From Heterotrichella gracilis (lineage: Eukaryota > Sar > Xanthophyceae > Tribonematales > Xanthonemataceae): a stretch of 64,000 nucleotides of DNA. This document shows positions 15,469-26,154 of the stretch, piece by piece; within the stretch, counting starts at the first letter, position 1, and every line of letters begins with the position of its first letter. A program made the position numbers and the translations under genes. The stretch covers positions 1 through 64,000 of the forward strand of contig JAULBX010003333.1 of the NCBI GenBank assembly GCA_032358255.1, in the 5' to 3' direction. The notes below the pieces were generated by a model. It worked only from the letters and a program-made list of their open reading frames with translations, was not told where the DNA came from and did no database searches.

Positions 15469-16186
15469 ATACATTGGGGAGTCAGCTGTTACTGCACCTT
15501 TTCAGCCTGGACGCTAGTTCTTCAATTAACCAGCTTCTTACAATAATTCAAACCATTACAGACCCACAGAATGAACATAGCACTGAACTTATCAGCCACA
15601 TCTTCCCCAAAAATTGTATGTGGGCAACTCTGGAGTGGACACTAAACATGTAGGGGCAGTGTTTGTCCCAGGGGCACAGTTGACAGGTTAAAAGGGAAAT
15701 CTGAAAAGCGAAAAACAATAAAGCAAGCATGTCCATATTGTGACAGGGGGGGTCACTGTACCGGCTTTAATTCATGTACATGCACTAGCCAATATTTTTA
15801 CCTGACATTAACGATTCACGAAATTTTGCATACATGCAACCTGCGTTCACACTGCACTACCTGATCAGCATTGTTTCAATCTGGATCAGAATCTTTGCAA
15901 TGCGGATCCCCTCAGAGAGGATGACAGTGATCATTGCCAAACCTGTATCACAATCACAGTCTCGACGTGTTCATGAATTCCTAGGTGTAGATTTTGGTAC
16001 TACCTGTGACAGTACTGGTAAATGCCAGCTTGCAGATAATGGACGCGCCGGGCTGATGGCTGGCAGTCACTGTCACGGTTGCCTGACCCGCCCCATTGGC
16101 AAGCATCACGCCCCATTCACAGGATGCACGCATGCTTTGTGACGTCTGACCAGCCCATACGGTGGCAGCATGCCAGGCACTTGCCA
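15469..16186. other. Intergenic between convergent genes
   Basis: The stretch lies between the stop codons of the cyclotransferase-like gene (plus) and the sugar-dehydrogenase-like gene (minus). It should hold both 3' UTRs. No coding content or RNA gene was found. Confidence 0.5.
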
Positions 16187-19100
16187 TCAGCCAGGTGGTT
16201 TCTTGTAGGTGATGCGGTATACTGCTCCCGTCATATCATCAGTCAAGAGCAAAGAACCATCCTTTATCTGTTTGACATCAACTGGCCGACCTGCAACGCA
16301 ATTGTGCATCACTCACCATGGCATGCACAGCACCTCTTGCGCAGCTGGGGGGCAGATCCCTTGCAACCGCCCCCAGTTTGCATTTAAGGTCACACTTAGG
16401 TGAAGGCTGCCAGCCACGGTGTCACAGCATGTGAAAATTCACAGCATCATGCAGCCACGCATCATCCCATGTTGCCACAGGTGAAGGCTCATAGCTATGG
16501 TGTCACAGCATGCAGGATTCACAGCATGCTGCTGGCACGTATTGCCCCATGCTGCCAAGCATGCTGCATTACTCACCCCAAACATCCTGCGATGCCGCAT
16601 TCCCCTCCCCTTGAAGCCATCCTGATGCAAACGCCTTGTAGCTTGCTACCGACTTGCGATCAGCTGCCAGCGTCACAACAGCCAGGCGATATCCGATCTT
16701 GAGTGCTCGGTTCCAGGAACCGTGCTGTGCAATGAAGATTGCATTTCTGTACCCCTTTGGGAACATGGCGCCGGTGTAGAATGTGAGACCTATAGGTGCC
16801 ACATGTGGGCCCAGCGCTTGAGCCGCCAGGTAAAACTGCAGGGACAATACCACACTCAGCAAAGGAACAGAACCTGACCCCATTGGACTCAGCCAGTGGT
16901 AACTTCCTGGCGCTTGCGCATGGCTGGTTCCGTGCATCAAAAATGATATCATCACCATGCATGCAATCTCGTGATGCCTGAATAGTGATTTGACAGCATC
17001 CTGATAAGCTGCCTGTGTCAACTTTGCATCCGCATGCACAACCTGCGTGCCCAACTCAGGCAGTGGCAGGTTTTGTCTGGCATCAGCGTTGCATGCAGGC
17101 AACGTACCTAAACCCTAAACCCTAGACATACCTTGGCGGGTCCCAGGTAAAGCCGCTTAGTAGCCGTGCTAGCCTTGAGACCTGCAAAGATGTAGTGGCC
17201 TGAGTTCAAATTGTGGCCATGCATGTAATGTAAATGGCCTGCCTTTGAGTCAAATGGTCTTTTGTGATTTGGGCACTGGTTTAGCTCCAGGGCTTTGGTA
17301 TGCCCTGCAATGCCGCAGTGACGACAACAATGACTGTCTCATGGCGCAATTTTCACAGGGCAAAGGGATGGCAGTGATAAACTCCTAAATAATGACAGGT
17401 TCAATGCCTAGGTGGTTTCCCTTCTGACATACCTGAGCTACATCGGTAGGAATTACCACCAAAATTGTACTCTGGATCCTCAAATGCAGGCCCAGTCCCC
17501 GGGTCTCGCTGCTGCGGCGATCCAGTTCCTTGATTGTGGCAGTACGGAAACCCAGCGAAGGTGTGCGGCCTGGCAATCCTATGCAGCGTGTCGTCAGGCG
17601 AATCATCCCCAAGCTCATCCCTGCCCATGTTTGTAATCCACATGTCTTTGGTCATCGGGTGGAAGGCGATGCCCTCAGCATTGCGAAGCCCTGCAGTGGG
17701 ACGTGGAATGCTATCGAACGGGTTCAACAACACACTTTGGCACAAGAACATATCAGGTTGGTTACCTAATTATGAAAAATAGCTGACCCTGTGCACTACA
17801 CACACCATGGCGGCGGTTTGGTTGGCAATGGGACCCCAATGTACCAGTCATTTTTCGTCCGCTTTGCCTCTTACTTCACAACCATGTACCATGCACATCA
17901 CAGCACATTCACAGCACATCACAGCACAATCACGCATGTGTTGCACATCACAGCAGATCTGGGAAGTGGACTGCCAGCACCCCTCTCCCAGGCCTCCTTA
18001 TCCCCCAGCCTCACCTGAAGTGTATGTGGTCAGCCCCGTCCCATTGCGCTGTATGACGCTGATGGATCCAGTGGTCACGTTCCCCCTCTTCTCCAGCTGC
18101 AAAACAAATTTTTACTGCACATTTAATGATGCAAAATATGCTGCATCATTTTGATTCCTTGGTGAGGCATCAGAAAAGAAGCTAGATTACATAATAATAG
18201 AATACATCAGCATTCCCCTGTGAAATACGACTAAAAATTCATTGGATTTTCTTCTGACCAGTTTCCTTCATCTTTACCTGGCACACATTGCAGGGCGCAC
18301 CGATGTTGAAGTACAGGCGGCCGTCTGGGCCCATCGCCAGCCCTTTGAGGCCATGGTGGTCATCGCTGGGGAAGGCAGTCGAGACGACTTGAGAGGGGGC
18401 GCTGAACGCCTGCAGGTGGGAATTGGGAGGCTGGCACTTGTGCGGCATAGTGTGGGTCAGACCATGTAGAGCTCTGTGCACAACTGGTTGCTGCTGGAGG
18501 AGCTTGCAGTGGTACTCTTCCTGTTCAAGGTTTGTCTAAGGAAGAAGTGCTTCACGCGAGTGTTATTCTGTTGGAATCACTATACCACCCAACATTCATC
18601 CAGTATTTTTACGTCCTGCATTCCAAACACAGCACACTGGGCCACCTCAAACGAACTTGTAAGTTTGGCTCACACTGGCTTGCTATACAACTCTCAACTC
18701 CGCCCCGCCTTTCAGCCCTCACCTTCCCACTCAGCGCCATCTCATCTATGCCATCGTACCGCGCCAGCATTGCGATGCCGATGACGTACAGCGACTTTCT
18801 GTACCACACCATCCCTTGTGCTTTGCGCAAGTCGGTCACAACTGGCAGGACTCCCTCAGCCACGCCATCCCCATTGCGGTCGATGAGGGCATACACCTGG
18901 GGGGTCACATGTGAGAGAGCACAAGATTGTGGGTCTATCTTTTTGGCTCTTTTTAAGCACAAAATTAAGGGCTGTTGTCACTTGGAAAGGGTGGCACCAA
19001 GGTCTAGTCCACCAAGCACAGTTGTGAACTCAAGGCAACCCTGTGCTGGGTTTCGCCTACACCACCAGTAGATAAGCTGTGCACGCATACACGTGTATGG

Positions 19101-19382
19101 AGGGATACTATAAAACCCCGCAGGTGGCAAGAAACCCTGTCTGCTCACCGAGTCGTCCCCTGGGACTGAAGCATACACCACTCGCTTATCCCCTTGGCTG
19201 GGGCACAGGAACCGCACACCAGGGATGGCATTTGTGACGTACAAGCTGATGTGGAAGCCCTTCGGGAGGTTTACGTTCGACAAGGGCAGCTGAAGCTCTG
19301 CTGCCACGTTGGTAGAGCACCATATGGCAAGCGTAATCAGACAATATGTGCTGCACCAGGTGCGGTAGGTGAGTCCACGCAT
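16187..19382 (-). CDS. Glucose/sorbosone dehydrogenase-like beta-propeller, predicted secreted
   Basis: The protein belongs to the glucose/sorbosone dehydrogenase (soluble PQQ-dependent sugar dehydrogenase) superfamily, six-bladed propellers that oxidise sugars or sugar aldehydes. Seven exons (19382-19149, 18896-18723, 18409-18278, 18096-18015, 17690-17433, 16816-16577, 16290-16187) close in frame at 407 residues. Family blocks are HHGLKGLAMGPDGRLYFNIG followed by APCNVC, LRNAEGIAFHP, WITNMGRDELGDDSPDD, ALGPHVAPIGL, HGSWNR and GRPVDV with SLLLTDD and VYRITY. The start MRGLTYRTW leads into a hydrophobic stretch ending NVAAE, a likely signal peptide. The join of exons 5 and 6 is the weakest: an alternative acceptor at 16835 (FYLAAQALGP) would need an extra small exon. 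Whether PQQ is the cofactor in this alga is not shown. An upstream in-frame ATG at 19436 exists but would bury the signal peptide. Confidence 0.85.
16399..16557. repeat. Tandem duplication, unit about 80 bases
   Basis: Two imperfect copies, 16399-16479 and 16480-16557, each begin GGTGAAGGCT and contain GGTGTCACAGCATG, TTCACAGCAT and CCCCATG-like blocks. They lie in the last intron of the sugar-dehydrogenase-like gene. Similarity is roughly three quarters by eye. Confidence 0.8.
17107..17125. repeat. Telomere-like CCCTAAA words in an intron
   Basis: CTAAACCCTAAACCCTAG is two and a half units of the plant and algal telomere repeat TTTAGGG. It lies in intron 5 of the sugar-dehydrogenase-like gene. 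Confidence 0.8.
17893..17957. repeat. Degenerate CACATCACAG tandem repeat
   Basis: About five copies of a CACATCACAG / CACATTCACAG unit lie in intron 4 of the sugar-dehydrogenase-like gene. Confidence 0.7.
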
Positions 19383-20462
19383 GGTGAGCCTTGTCCAGTG
19401 ATTGTTGCAAGACTCAGGCAACAAGGCACCTATCATAAGTTGAGAAGAATCTTCGCATTAACGCTGCTGTGCAAGCAATCCCAGAAGAACCGCCGAGAGT
19501 CGTTGAGCCTGCTCTCAAAGGTTGCCCAATATGCATGCATGCATTGTGGCATAGGACAGCTGGCACTGCCGACTCAGTGCATGTCTGGTTTACAACAGAG
19601 GAAGCGACTTAGTTGCACGTTATCGCTGCCGACAGGTTGCAGCCCCACCCTGTATGTTCCACCTGGCCGTGCACTGCCACGTTTTGTTTAGCCACGTTTC
19701 GTTGACTCCGGAGGGTTTTGGACATGCACCAGAAACCCTATCGATGGCGGGATCCGAAACTGGGCGATGCCATCGATGTGATCACTGATGCTGACGCGGA
19801 GTGTTCACATACTCTGAAAGCATCGTCTGCAATCTGTATCTTTGGTTGGGGTGGGAAGAAGTTGACTCTGTGGGCTGTCCTTAAAGCCCTTGTAGTAGTG
19901 CTAACAGCTGCTCATTGGCGATTGAATTGCAGAGCCCACAATTGCAAGGTGTGAAAAACCTAGTGCTACCACCTCCGTGACCAAAATATTGCACCCTTGA
20001 AGCGCTTCACGGTCAACAGCGTCGTTCTTATCACCATGTACTTGATGCAACGCCATGCTTGCCGGGCCATCGGTCCCAAGGTTTCTTCTGGAGTCCCCGC
20101 TCGTGGTGGTGGTGCATGCACACATGTACAGCGACCGGCGACCATACGACTGCCAGGGCATGCCGCCAGCAACAGTCTCAGACCATGCGCAGCAAAGGGA
20201 GCGACGGTGCTCTGTGCCTTGCCAAAAAGGAGGGGCTTTAGCTATGACCCAACCGTGCCAGAAAAGCGCTGCGTGAAAGCAGGTGCAGCCAGTGCAGCTA
20301 CCTCCCACAGTGCCATTAGCCGGTACGAGGAAGTCGCATCGAGACTCTGCTTGCTTGTCTCTTCCCTGCGGATGGGTGCCTCCAACCACTGCTTGCATAT
20401 GTGTCGGTTTTGTATAGGAGCGGTTTTGCCTGTGTGTCCACTGTGTCGCGCCTGCAAGACAT
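19383..20462. promoter_or_regulatory. Shared upstream region of the sugar-dehydrogenase-like and AlkB-like genes
   Basis: The region separates the two start codons of a head-to-head pair and should carry both promoters. A missing 5' exon of the AlkB-like gene could lie here. TGCATGCA palindromes occur at about 19530-19545 and 20463-20475. No TATA box near either start is convincing. Confidence 0.4.
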
Positions 20463-23400
20463 GTGCATGCATGCATGTGCAGGTCCGAAACCTCCCCCCT
20501 TGCCGAGACGTGGCTGGGCAACGTATTTACGACACTCTTCCCTGGGCATTGGCGCTACCTTGCCAGCTACCTGCTGCCGTTTTCCGCTTTCCTGGCGGCA
20601 TTTGGCGCGGCGTATGGTCCACAGGTGGTGTGCAACGCAGCAACAGTTGTACAGCCCTGGCTTCCCCAGGTAAGCACCCTTATCCTCCCTTCGCCACTTT
20701 GGGCAAGGAGATTTCAGGGCATTTCTGCAACGCCAGCTCCAGCACCTGTCATTTGTGTGAATCCAATTGCCCTCATATTGAACCATGTCCGATGTATGCC
20801 CTGTGCATGTCAGTGTACCACGGGTGCCGCCACTCTCACCAGCATTGTTCCACGCCATACACCTGCCAATCCCTTGTCTTACCACTAGCATGCCGCTCCT
20901 CAGCTCATCACCAAGCAGTCCCACCAAAACCACCCGCCCCGCCACCCTCCCCTTCAACCTCCACACTAACGCGCCACCCTTTGGGACCCTCCCCCTCCCT
21001 CCAGGTATCCGCCAAGCTGCTGGCCACCTTCTCCCAGCCTGGCCCAGCAGCCACCATGCTGAGCGTGGCGCTGTCCTTCTCCGGTGCCTGGTTCTCGTTC
21101 ATAATACTCCCCCTGATGGACGTGCTGCTGGGGAGGGACCTGCAAAACCCCACCCAGGTGAGGAGGGTGGGCTGGGTGGGTGATGTAAAGCACATTTGTG
21201 GCTGTATGGTGGGGGCTGTTGGTCATGTGGTGGGGATTGTAGCCCATGTATGGGGATTCTGCGGGGCCGCGTGACATCTTAACCGTAAGGGTGTCACTCG
21301 CACTGTTACTCGCAATGTCTGCTCATAAGTGCATGAAAGAAAGAAAACTAGGAAGCGCGCAAATTTGGGTCTGTGCTGCGTATGATTTAATGCACAGGCA
21401 TCCAATAGTAAAACAAGATGCGCATATGTGTTGGGCATGAGTGCATTATGCAATGCAGAGTGCATTTAATGCGCTCTGCATTGCATTATGCATACATTGC
21501 GCCACTGATGTGCACATCATGGTTTAATATTGGACGCCTGCACAAGCAATTGCCCTAGATATAAACACACTGGGTCACAGCAATGCAATGTCCATCAACA
21601 CCTGTCCATCCAAGTTCAGCCCCCAAATGCGCCATCCATAGCCAGGGGTGCTGCCTCCCCTCCGTGCCATCCTCCACCCCCTCCCCACCTCCTGCAGGCC
21701 TCCACAGGTGGTGCGGGTGGCGTTGACCCGCACCGCTCCCTGCTCTACACCTACGTGGTGGTGCACTGGCTGGTGCTGGGGGCGGCGTGTCACCTGGTGG
21801 CCAGCACTGCGCTGCACCCACTGGCCTTCGTAGGTGGGTGTAGGGTTTATAATTACAGGGTTTATGTGAGACCCTAAACTCGAAAACCGTAAACCCTAAA
21901 CCACGCCTCTTTGCCTGTGGGTTGTCTATTCACATAGAAAGCTCGCACGAACATCATTTGTGAGTGCGCATACGCACATAAAATGAGGGGCTTTACACAT
22001 GGTTCTTGAAATAGCCATGTCCTATCTGGCATTGTGCCGTCAGAAAATGCTCGTATGCACATTTTGGTGATGGGTCATATGTACACCTTGTGAGGTACTG
22101 GTGTTCACGGGCATGCACCTGCATGCTACAGGCGTTGCCATCAGCCTGGGGTCAGAGGGCGGCCTCGTGTTCACCGCCGCTCACGAGCTGCTGCACTCGC
22201 GCAAGCCCCTGGAGGCCACGCTGTCCAGCTGCCTGCTTGCATCGGTGGGCAGCATGCACTGGGGCTACGCACACCTGGCGCACCACGTCAATGTGAGCAA
22301 CGTGGAACCCTAAACCTTGAACAACATAATTCCGTTTAGAGTCTAGGGTTTCAGGCCAGGCTGCACAAGTTCACATGGTGCTCGTAGCCCCAACGGGCTC
22401 ACAATATCGAGCCTGGCCCTCCATGTGACTTCATGTGATGTATGTGCAGTCTGAAATTCTCCCAGAGGGCGGCATGAATGCTGCCAACGCTTAATACATG
22501 TAAACACCATCCTGTTCTCCCCTGTATGCATGTGTCACACACTGTGATGGAAACTACCAGGCGTTTTGCTCACATCTTACATGGTGACAGATGGGTGCCT
22601 TTGCAGTCCTAAAACTCTCTCCATGTGGCACTGGCAGGTTGCGACGCATGGCGACCCGGCATCGGCTCGCTTGGGTGAGAGCCTGTACACTTTCATCCCC
22701 CGCAGCGTGTTTGGTGGTGTGGTGGATGCAGTGCGCATGGAGGCGGGGAGGGTGAGGGCGCGTGGCGAAGCGCTCCTGTCGCTGCACAACAGGTAATATG
22801 ACCGGGAATAATTACAAATTATTTAAAAAATGACAATCACCCAATAATAATTACAATCATAATTGCAGTTTTGATTACAAGGCTCATGGCGAGGTGCTAC
22901 TGTTGCTGCACAACGGGTAGACCATGTTTGCAGAAACAATGTATGTGTGCCACAGCTGGCTGTCAAGACACTGCCAGGTGTATTTGTTGGGTATTGGGAT
23001 ATCCTGCTCTTGGCAGAGAAACCATCAGGGGCCCTGCACCGCCACATCACACAGGACTGGGGTATATGTCCCGCCAGGTAGCAAGAGAATATGCGGATGT
23101 TTCACGTTCAGACAATTGGTACATACTTCACGAATCTTTCCGCCGGTCTGATGCGCCAGCCAGGTCCCTGCTGCTGCAGCCCCAGGTCCCTGCATCTGTT
23201 CCCACCGGATCCCCTTATTCCCTGCAGGATGATCCACTGGGTTGCCATCCCCTGCGCCCTGCTGGTGGTGGCCACAGGCCTGTGGGGCAAGGCTGTGGCT
23301 GCGTTGCTTGTGCTTCAGGCCATGGTGGCTGTGTTCATGCTGGAGGATGTCAACTACGTGGAGCACTATGGGTTGCTGCGCCGCCAGGGGGCCAATGGAA

Positions 23401-24339
23401 GGTAAGGGTGGGTCCCTAGGGGTTTGCAAGGGTGGACTATGGGCGTCTTGAAGGGTGGAGTCAAAGGCTTTCAGGTAGTATAGGGTTTAGGAGGATGTTA
23501 AGCTGCCCGGAGCTGCTGCAGGGACAGGGGTTGGATGGAAGGCAGGGGTTTCCTTCTGAAGGATGTGCTACAGTCTTAAGTGCACTGCCGTTCCAACATC
23601 AAATTCCCTCCCACAACACCACTGTTAATCTATAACGTGTGTGGGCCCCTTGCAGGCCCGAGCGCGTCGCCCCCCACCACTCTTGGAACGCCAACTGGCT
23701 GTTCACCAATGCAGTGGTGATGCGCCTGCAGCGACACTCGCACCACCACGAGAACGCAACGCTCCCCTACCATGTAAGTGGAACCCAAACCCCCTGGGGA
23801 TCAAATTGCAGGGGTGTCAGGTTCCAGCACTCTGAGGTTACCTTGACAATTGCTGTATGACGATGTGCTGTTTAGGGTCAGAGTTTTAGACTTCCATGAA
23901 GTTTGGGTTGTTGTATGACCATAGGTTTGACTCTCTGTAAGTCATGCATTGTCGCGTCCCCACTCAGCTGGCGTTGGCAATCCTTGTCGACCCAGCAGCA
24001 GATATGATCCCATGCACCAGTGGCCCTCTCAATCAAGCAGGTTGGTTCATACCAGCCTGAGAAAGTGGCGAATTGCCAAGGATGGCAGTTGACCAGTGCA
24101 TGAGGTCCTCTGTGCCAATGACGAGCATTTTTCCAACCGCACGCGCTGCCCAAACCTAACTCAAACCCTAATGTGTGCAGGAGCTGCGCGACCTTCCTGA
24201 GACAGTTGCCCCTCAGCTGCCCGCCTCCTACCCCGCCATGATGCTGCTGGCCACTGTCCCTCCCCTGTTCTTCACGGTGATGAACCCCCTGGCCAAGCAG
24301 GCGCGGCAGCGATACGCGTCAGTGGGGCTGACAGGCTGA
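20463..24339 (+). CDS. AlkB-type alkane 1-monooxygenase (integral-membrane diiron)
   Basis: AlkB enzymes hydroxylate the terminal carbon of alkanes or related chains using a non-haem diiron centre in the membrane, fed by rubredoxin. Eight exons (20463-20669, 21005-21157, 21698-21833, 22132-22292, 22638-22792, 23228-23401, 23656-23773, 24181-24339) give 420 residues, close to the roughly 400 of bacterial AlkB. All histidine boxes are kept: HELLH, HLAHH and LQRHSHHH, plus the family-specific NYVEHYGLLR and the stretch VATHGDPASARLGES. This block set marks AlkB rather than acyl-lipid desaturases. At least five hydrophobic stretches (WRYLASYLLPFSAFLAAFGA and others) fit the membrane topology. Side residues differ from bacteria: HELxHK ends in Ser, EHxxGHH is AHLAHH, and HSDHH is HSHHH. 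The N-terminus is provisional; ATG 20463 is the first in frame, but an upstream coding exon is possible. No rubredoxin gene is present nearby. Confidence 0.9.
21442..21492. repeat. Long imperfect inverted repeat in an intron
   Basis: Arms 21442-21460 and 21474-21492 pair over about 19 bases with one mismatch around a 13-base loop (GCATTATGCAATGCAGAG against CTCTGCATTGCATTATGC). It lies in intron 2 of the AlkB-like gene. It could be a MITE end pair or a simple hairpin. Confidence 0.8.
21841..21902. repeat. Telomere-like words in inverted orientation
   Basis: TAGGGTTTAT and CAGGGTTTAT are followed by ACCCTAAACTC and GTAAACCCTAAACC, so TTTAGGG-like words face each other just after the exon 3 donor of the AlkB-like gene. 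A similar facing pair lies at 22306-22351 in the next intron. Confidence 0.75.
22880..22918 (+). repeat. Echo of the AlkB-like exon 5 end within the following intron
   Basis: GGCGAGGTGCTACTGTTGCTGCACAACG-like sequence closely repeats the last 37 bases of exon 5 (22756-22792, GGCGAAGCGCTCCTGTCGCTGC then ACAACAG). It looks like a partial tandem duplication of an exon end that stayed in the intron. It is preceded by a TTGCAG acceptor-like site, so it may once have been spliced in. Confidence 0.75.
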
Positions 24340-26154
24340 GCAGGAGGGGGTGCTGTTGCAACACTAAGCGGGGTTGGCGCTTTCAAGGGGTACATGCCAT
24401 GCAAGGGAGGGGCCGTGGTGTTGAGGGAGCGCAGACAGAGGAAGGCCAGCTTTGGAGTTGCGCTATGTTGGTTCTGCATGTAAGACAATGTCTGAACCTT
24501 GAGGGCACTGGGCAAGGGAGGGAGCCTTGTGGAGTGCAGTGTACATGATGTACTATAGCATGATGCATACAATTGCATCAATCCAGCCCCGCTGGAGGTA
24601 CTATGTTCCAAGAACTCTGTGTACATTTGTGTGGACCAACTTTAAATTTACTAAACAGCGTCTGACGACGATGACGCATGGAAATAATATTATTAGTACA
24701 TCCGGACTTTATAGAAAGTAGTTGCGTTGCATACGATTATCTCAGCCAGCAGCCGCTCAATGATATACAGCATCGCTGGCGCACTTCATACCGTTGATAT
24801 GGTTATGTACTGCACACTTGGCTAGGCTAGGTCCTTCGAAGATCGGCATGATGGACCAGGTGATGTTCAGTACCTCAGTCTGAGTTACTGTGTGTAACTT
24901 ACAAACGTGGTTGCCGCAGCAACAATGTTATCTTATCAAGCTACTAGCGTGTCACTGACAAGAGTTGTCGTAGTCCACGGTGGCAAGCCTTTTTTCTAAG
25001 TCGGCTGCAGCAAATGGTCATGAGACTGCTGGCAGCTGCGTTGCTTGATGAAATCTTGCATGGCGGCGCCGCCGAACCGGGTGTAAGGTACTATTCATTT
25101 TGAAAGTTTCCAATGTAGACATCGTGTCACATGCGTGCTGTTGGGGCCGGGAAAGTGTGTGTTACAGGCCGCTCAGTATCCAGCCAGGTAGAAAGGCCTC
25201 TACTAGTTGTGTAGTGTCCCAGACCACATGTCTAGATCTCAATGACTGACAACACAAGCCTCCCCTGGAGGCAATAATTGAGGGCTGCAACAAAAGGTGA
25301 GCATTATGTGATCTATGTATTCCGCTGTGATAGCCCATTGAGGCCATGTCACAGAAAGGCTGATTGAAATTTGTGTAACAACAATAGAAAAAGAGGGGCA
25401 ATGCTGACATAACACACCCTTCGGCTTGCAATGCAGTCACACCTACTCGTCAATACTGCTTGATGTAAAGTCAAGATGCTGCCAAAAAACCCAACACATG
25501 TAGTCGTATGCGCGCTCACACCCCACACACAAGCCTTGTTGCCAATGTTCACCCCACAACTGGTGATGATACATGGAGCAACCACCGCCATTCCTACGGA
25601 GAACCTTGCGATTGCCAATTGCCTCAAGGCACAAGCAACCCCCAAGACACGTGCCCACATGCAAGTGCAGCAGGGGAATGAAACCGCGCCAACAGACCAG
25701 ACTACCAGTGCCGTGGCGGAGGCCGCAGGCTGTGCGGAGCTGAGTCGCTACTAAAAAGTGGGGGTAGGGATAGACCGGTCGCCTTGCAAGGCCCAATTGC
25801 AATGGCGCACCCAAAAGGTGCGCACATTGGGAGAGAAGGCAAGGGGAAGAATACTACGAATGCACAAGCTGCCTATGCCTCACTGTTCCACCCCACAGGG
25901 TTGAGGGCGGTGACAATGCGACAGGACATGGGATGCGCTGGCACCTGCCTGAGACCAGGGCGCCTCAGCAAAAAAAGAAGCAAGCAGAGAAAAAAACACG
26001 CTACCACCTGCGCCGCACGCAGCCTGTGTACAACACTGCCACTGCACCAACCCAGCGTGCACAACCCATGGTCGCACACGCGCGCTGGGAACGCCGACGC
26101 GCATGCAGCAACACCGCAGCCAGCCGCCGCAAGTGCCGCGCGCCTACACTACCC
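24340..26154. other. Long spacer between convergent genes, no gene recognised
   Basis: The 1.8 kb between the AlkB-like stop (plus) and the G3BP-like stop (minus) holds two 3' UTRs. Small open frames exist (for example 25476-25754, plus, 92 codons, and several long overlapping frames at 25784-26557) but none shows domains, splice logic or codon use like the neighbouring genes. I see no RNA gene or transposon. Confidence 0.45.

Noticed and set aside
19997-21274. 425-codon open frame on the plus strand
   Set aside because: It overlaps exons 1 and 2 of the AlkB-like gene in another frame and is cysteine- and histidine-rich without a domain.
25476-25754. 92-codon open frame on the plus strand
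   Set aside because: No recognisable domain, and composition is like the surrounding spacer.
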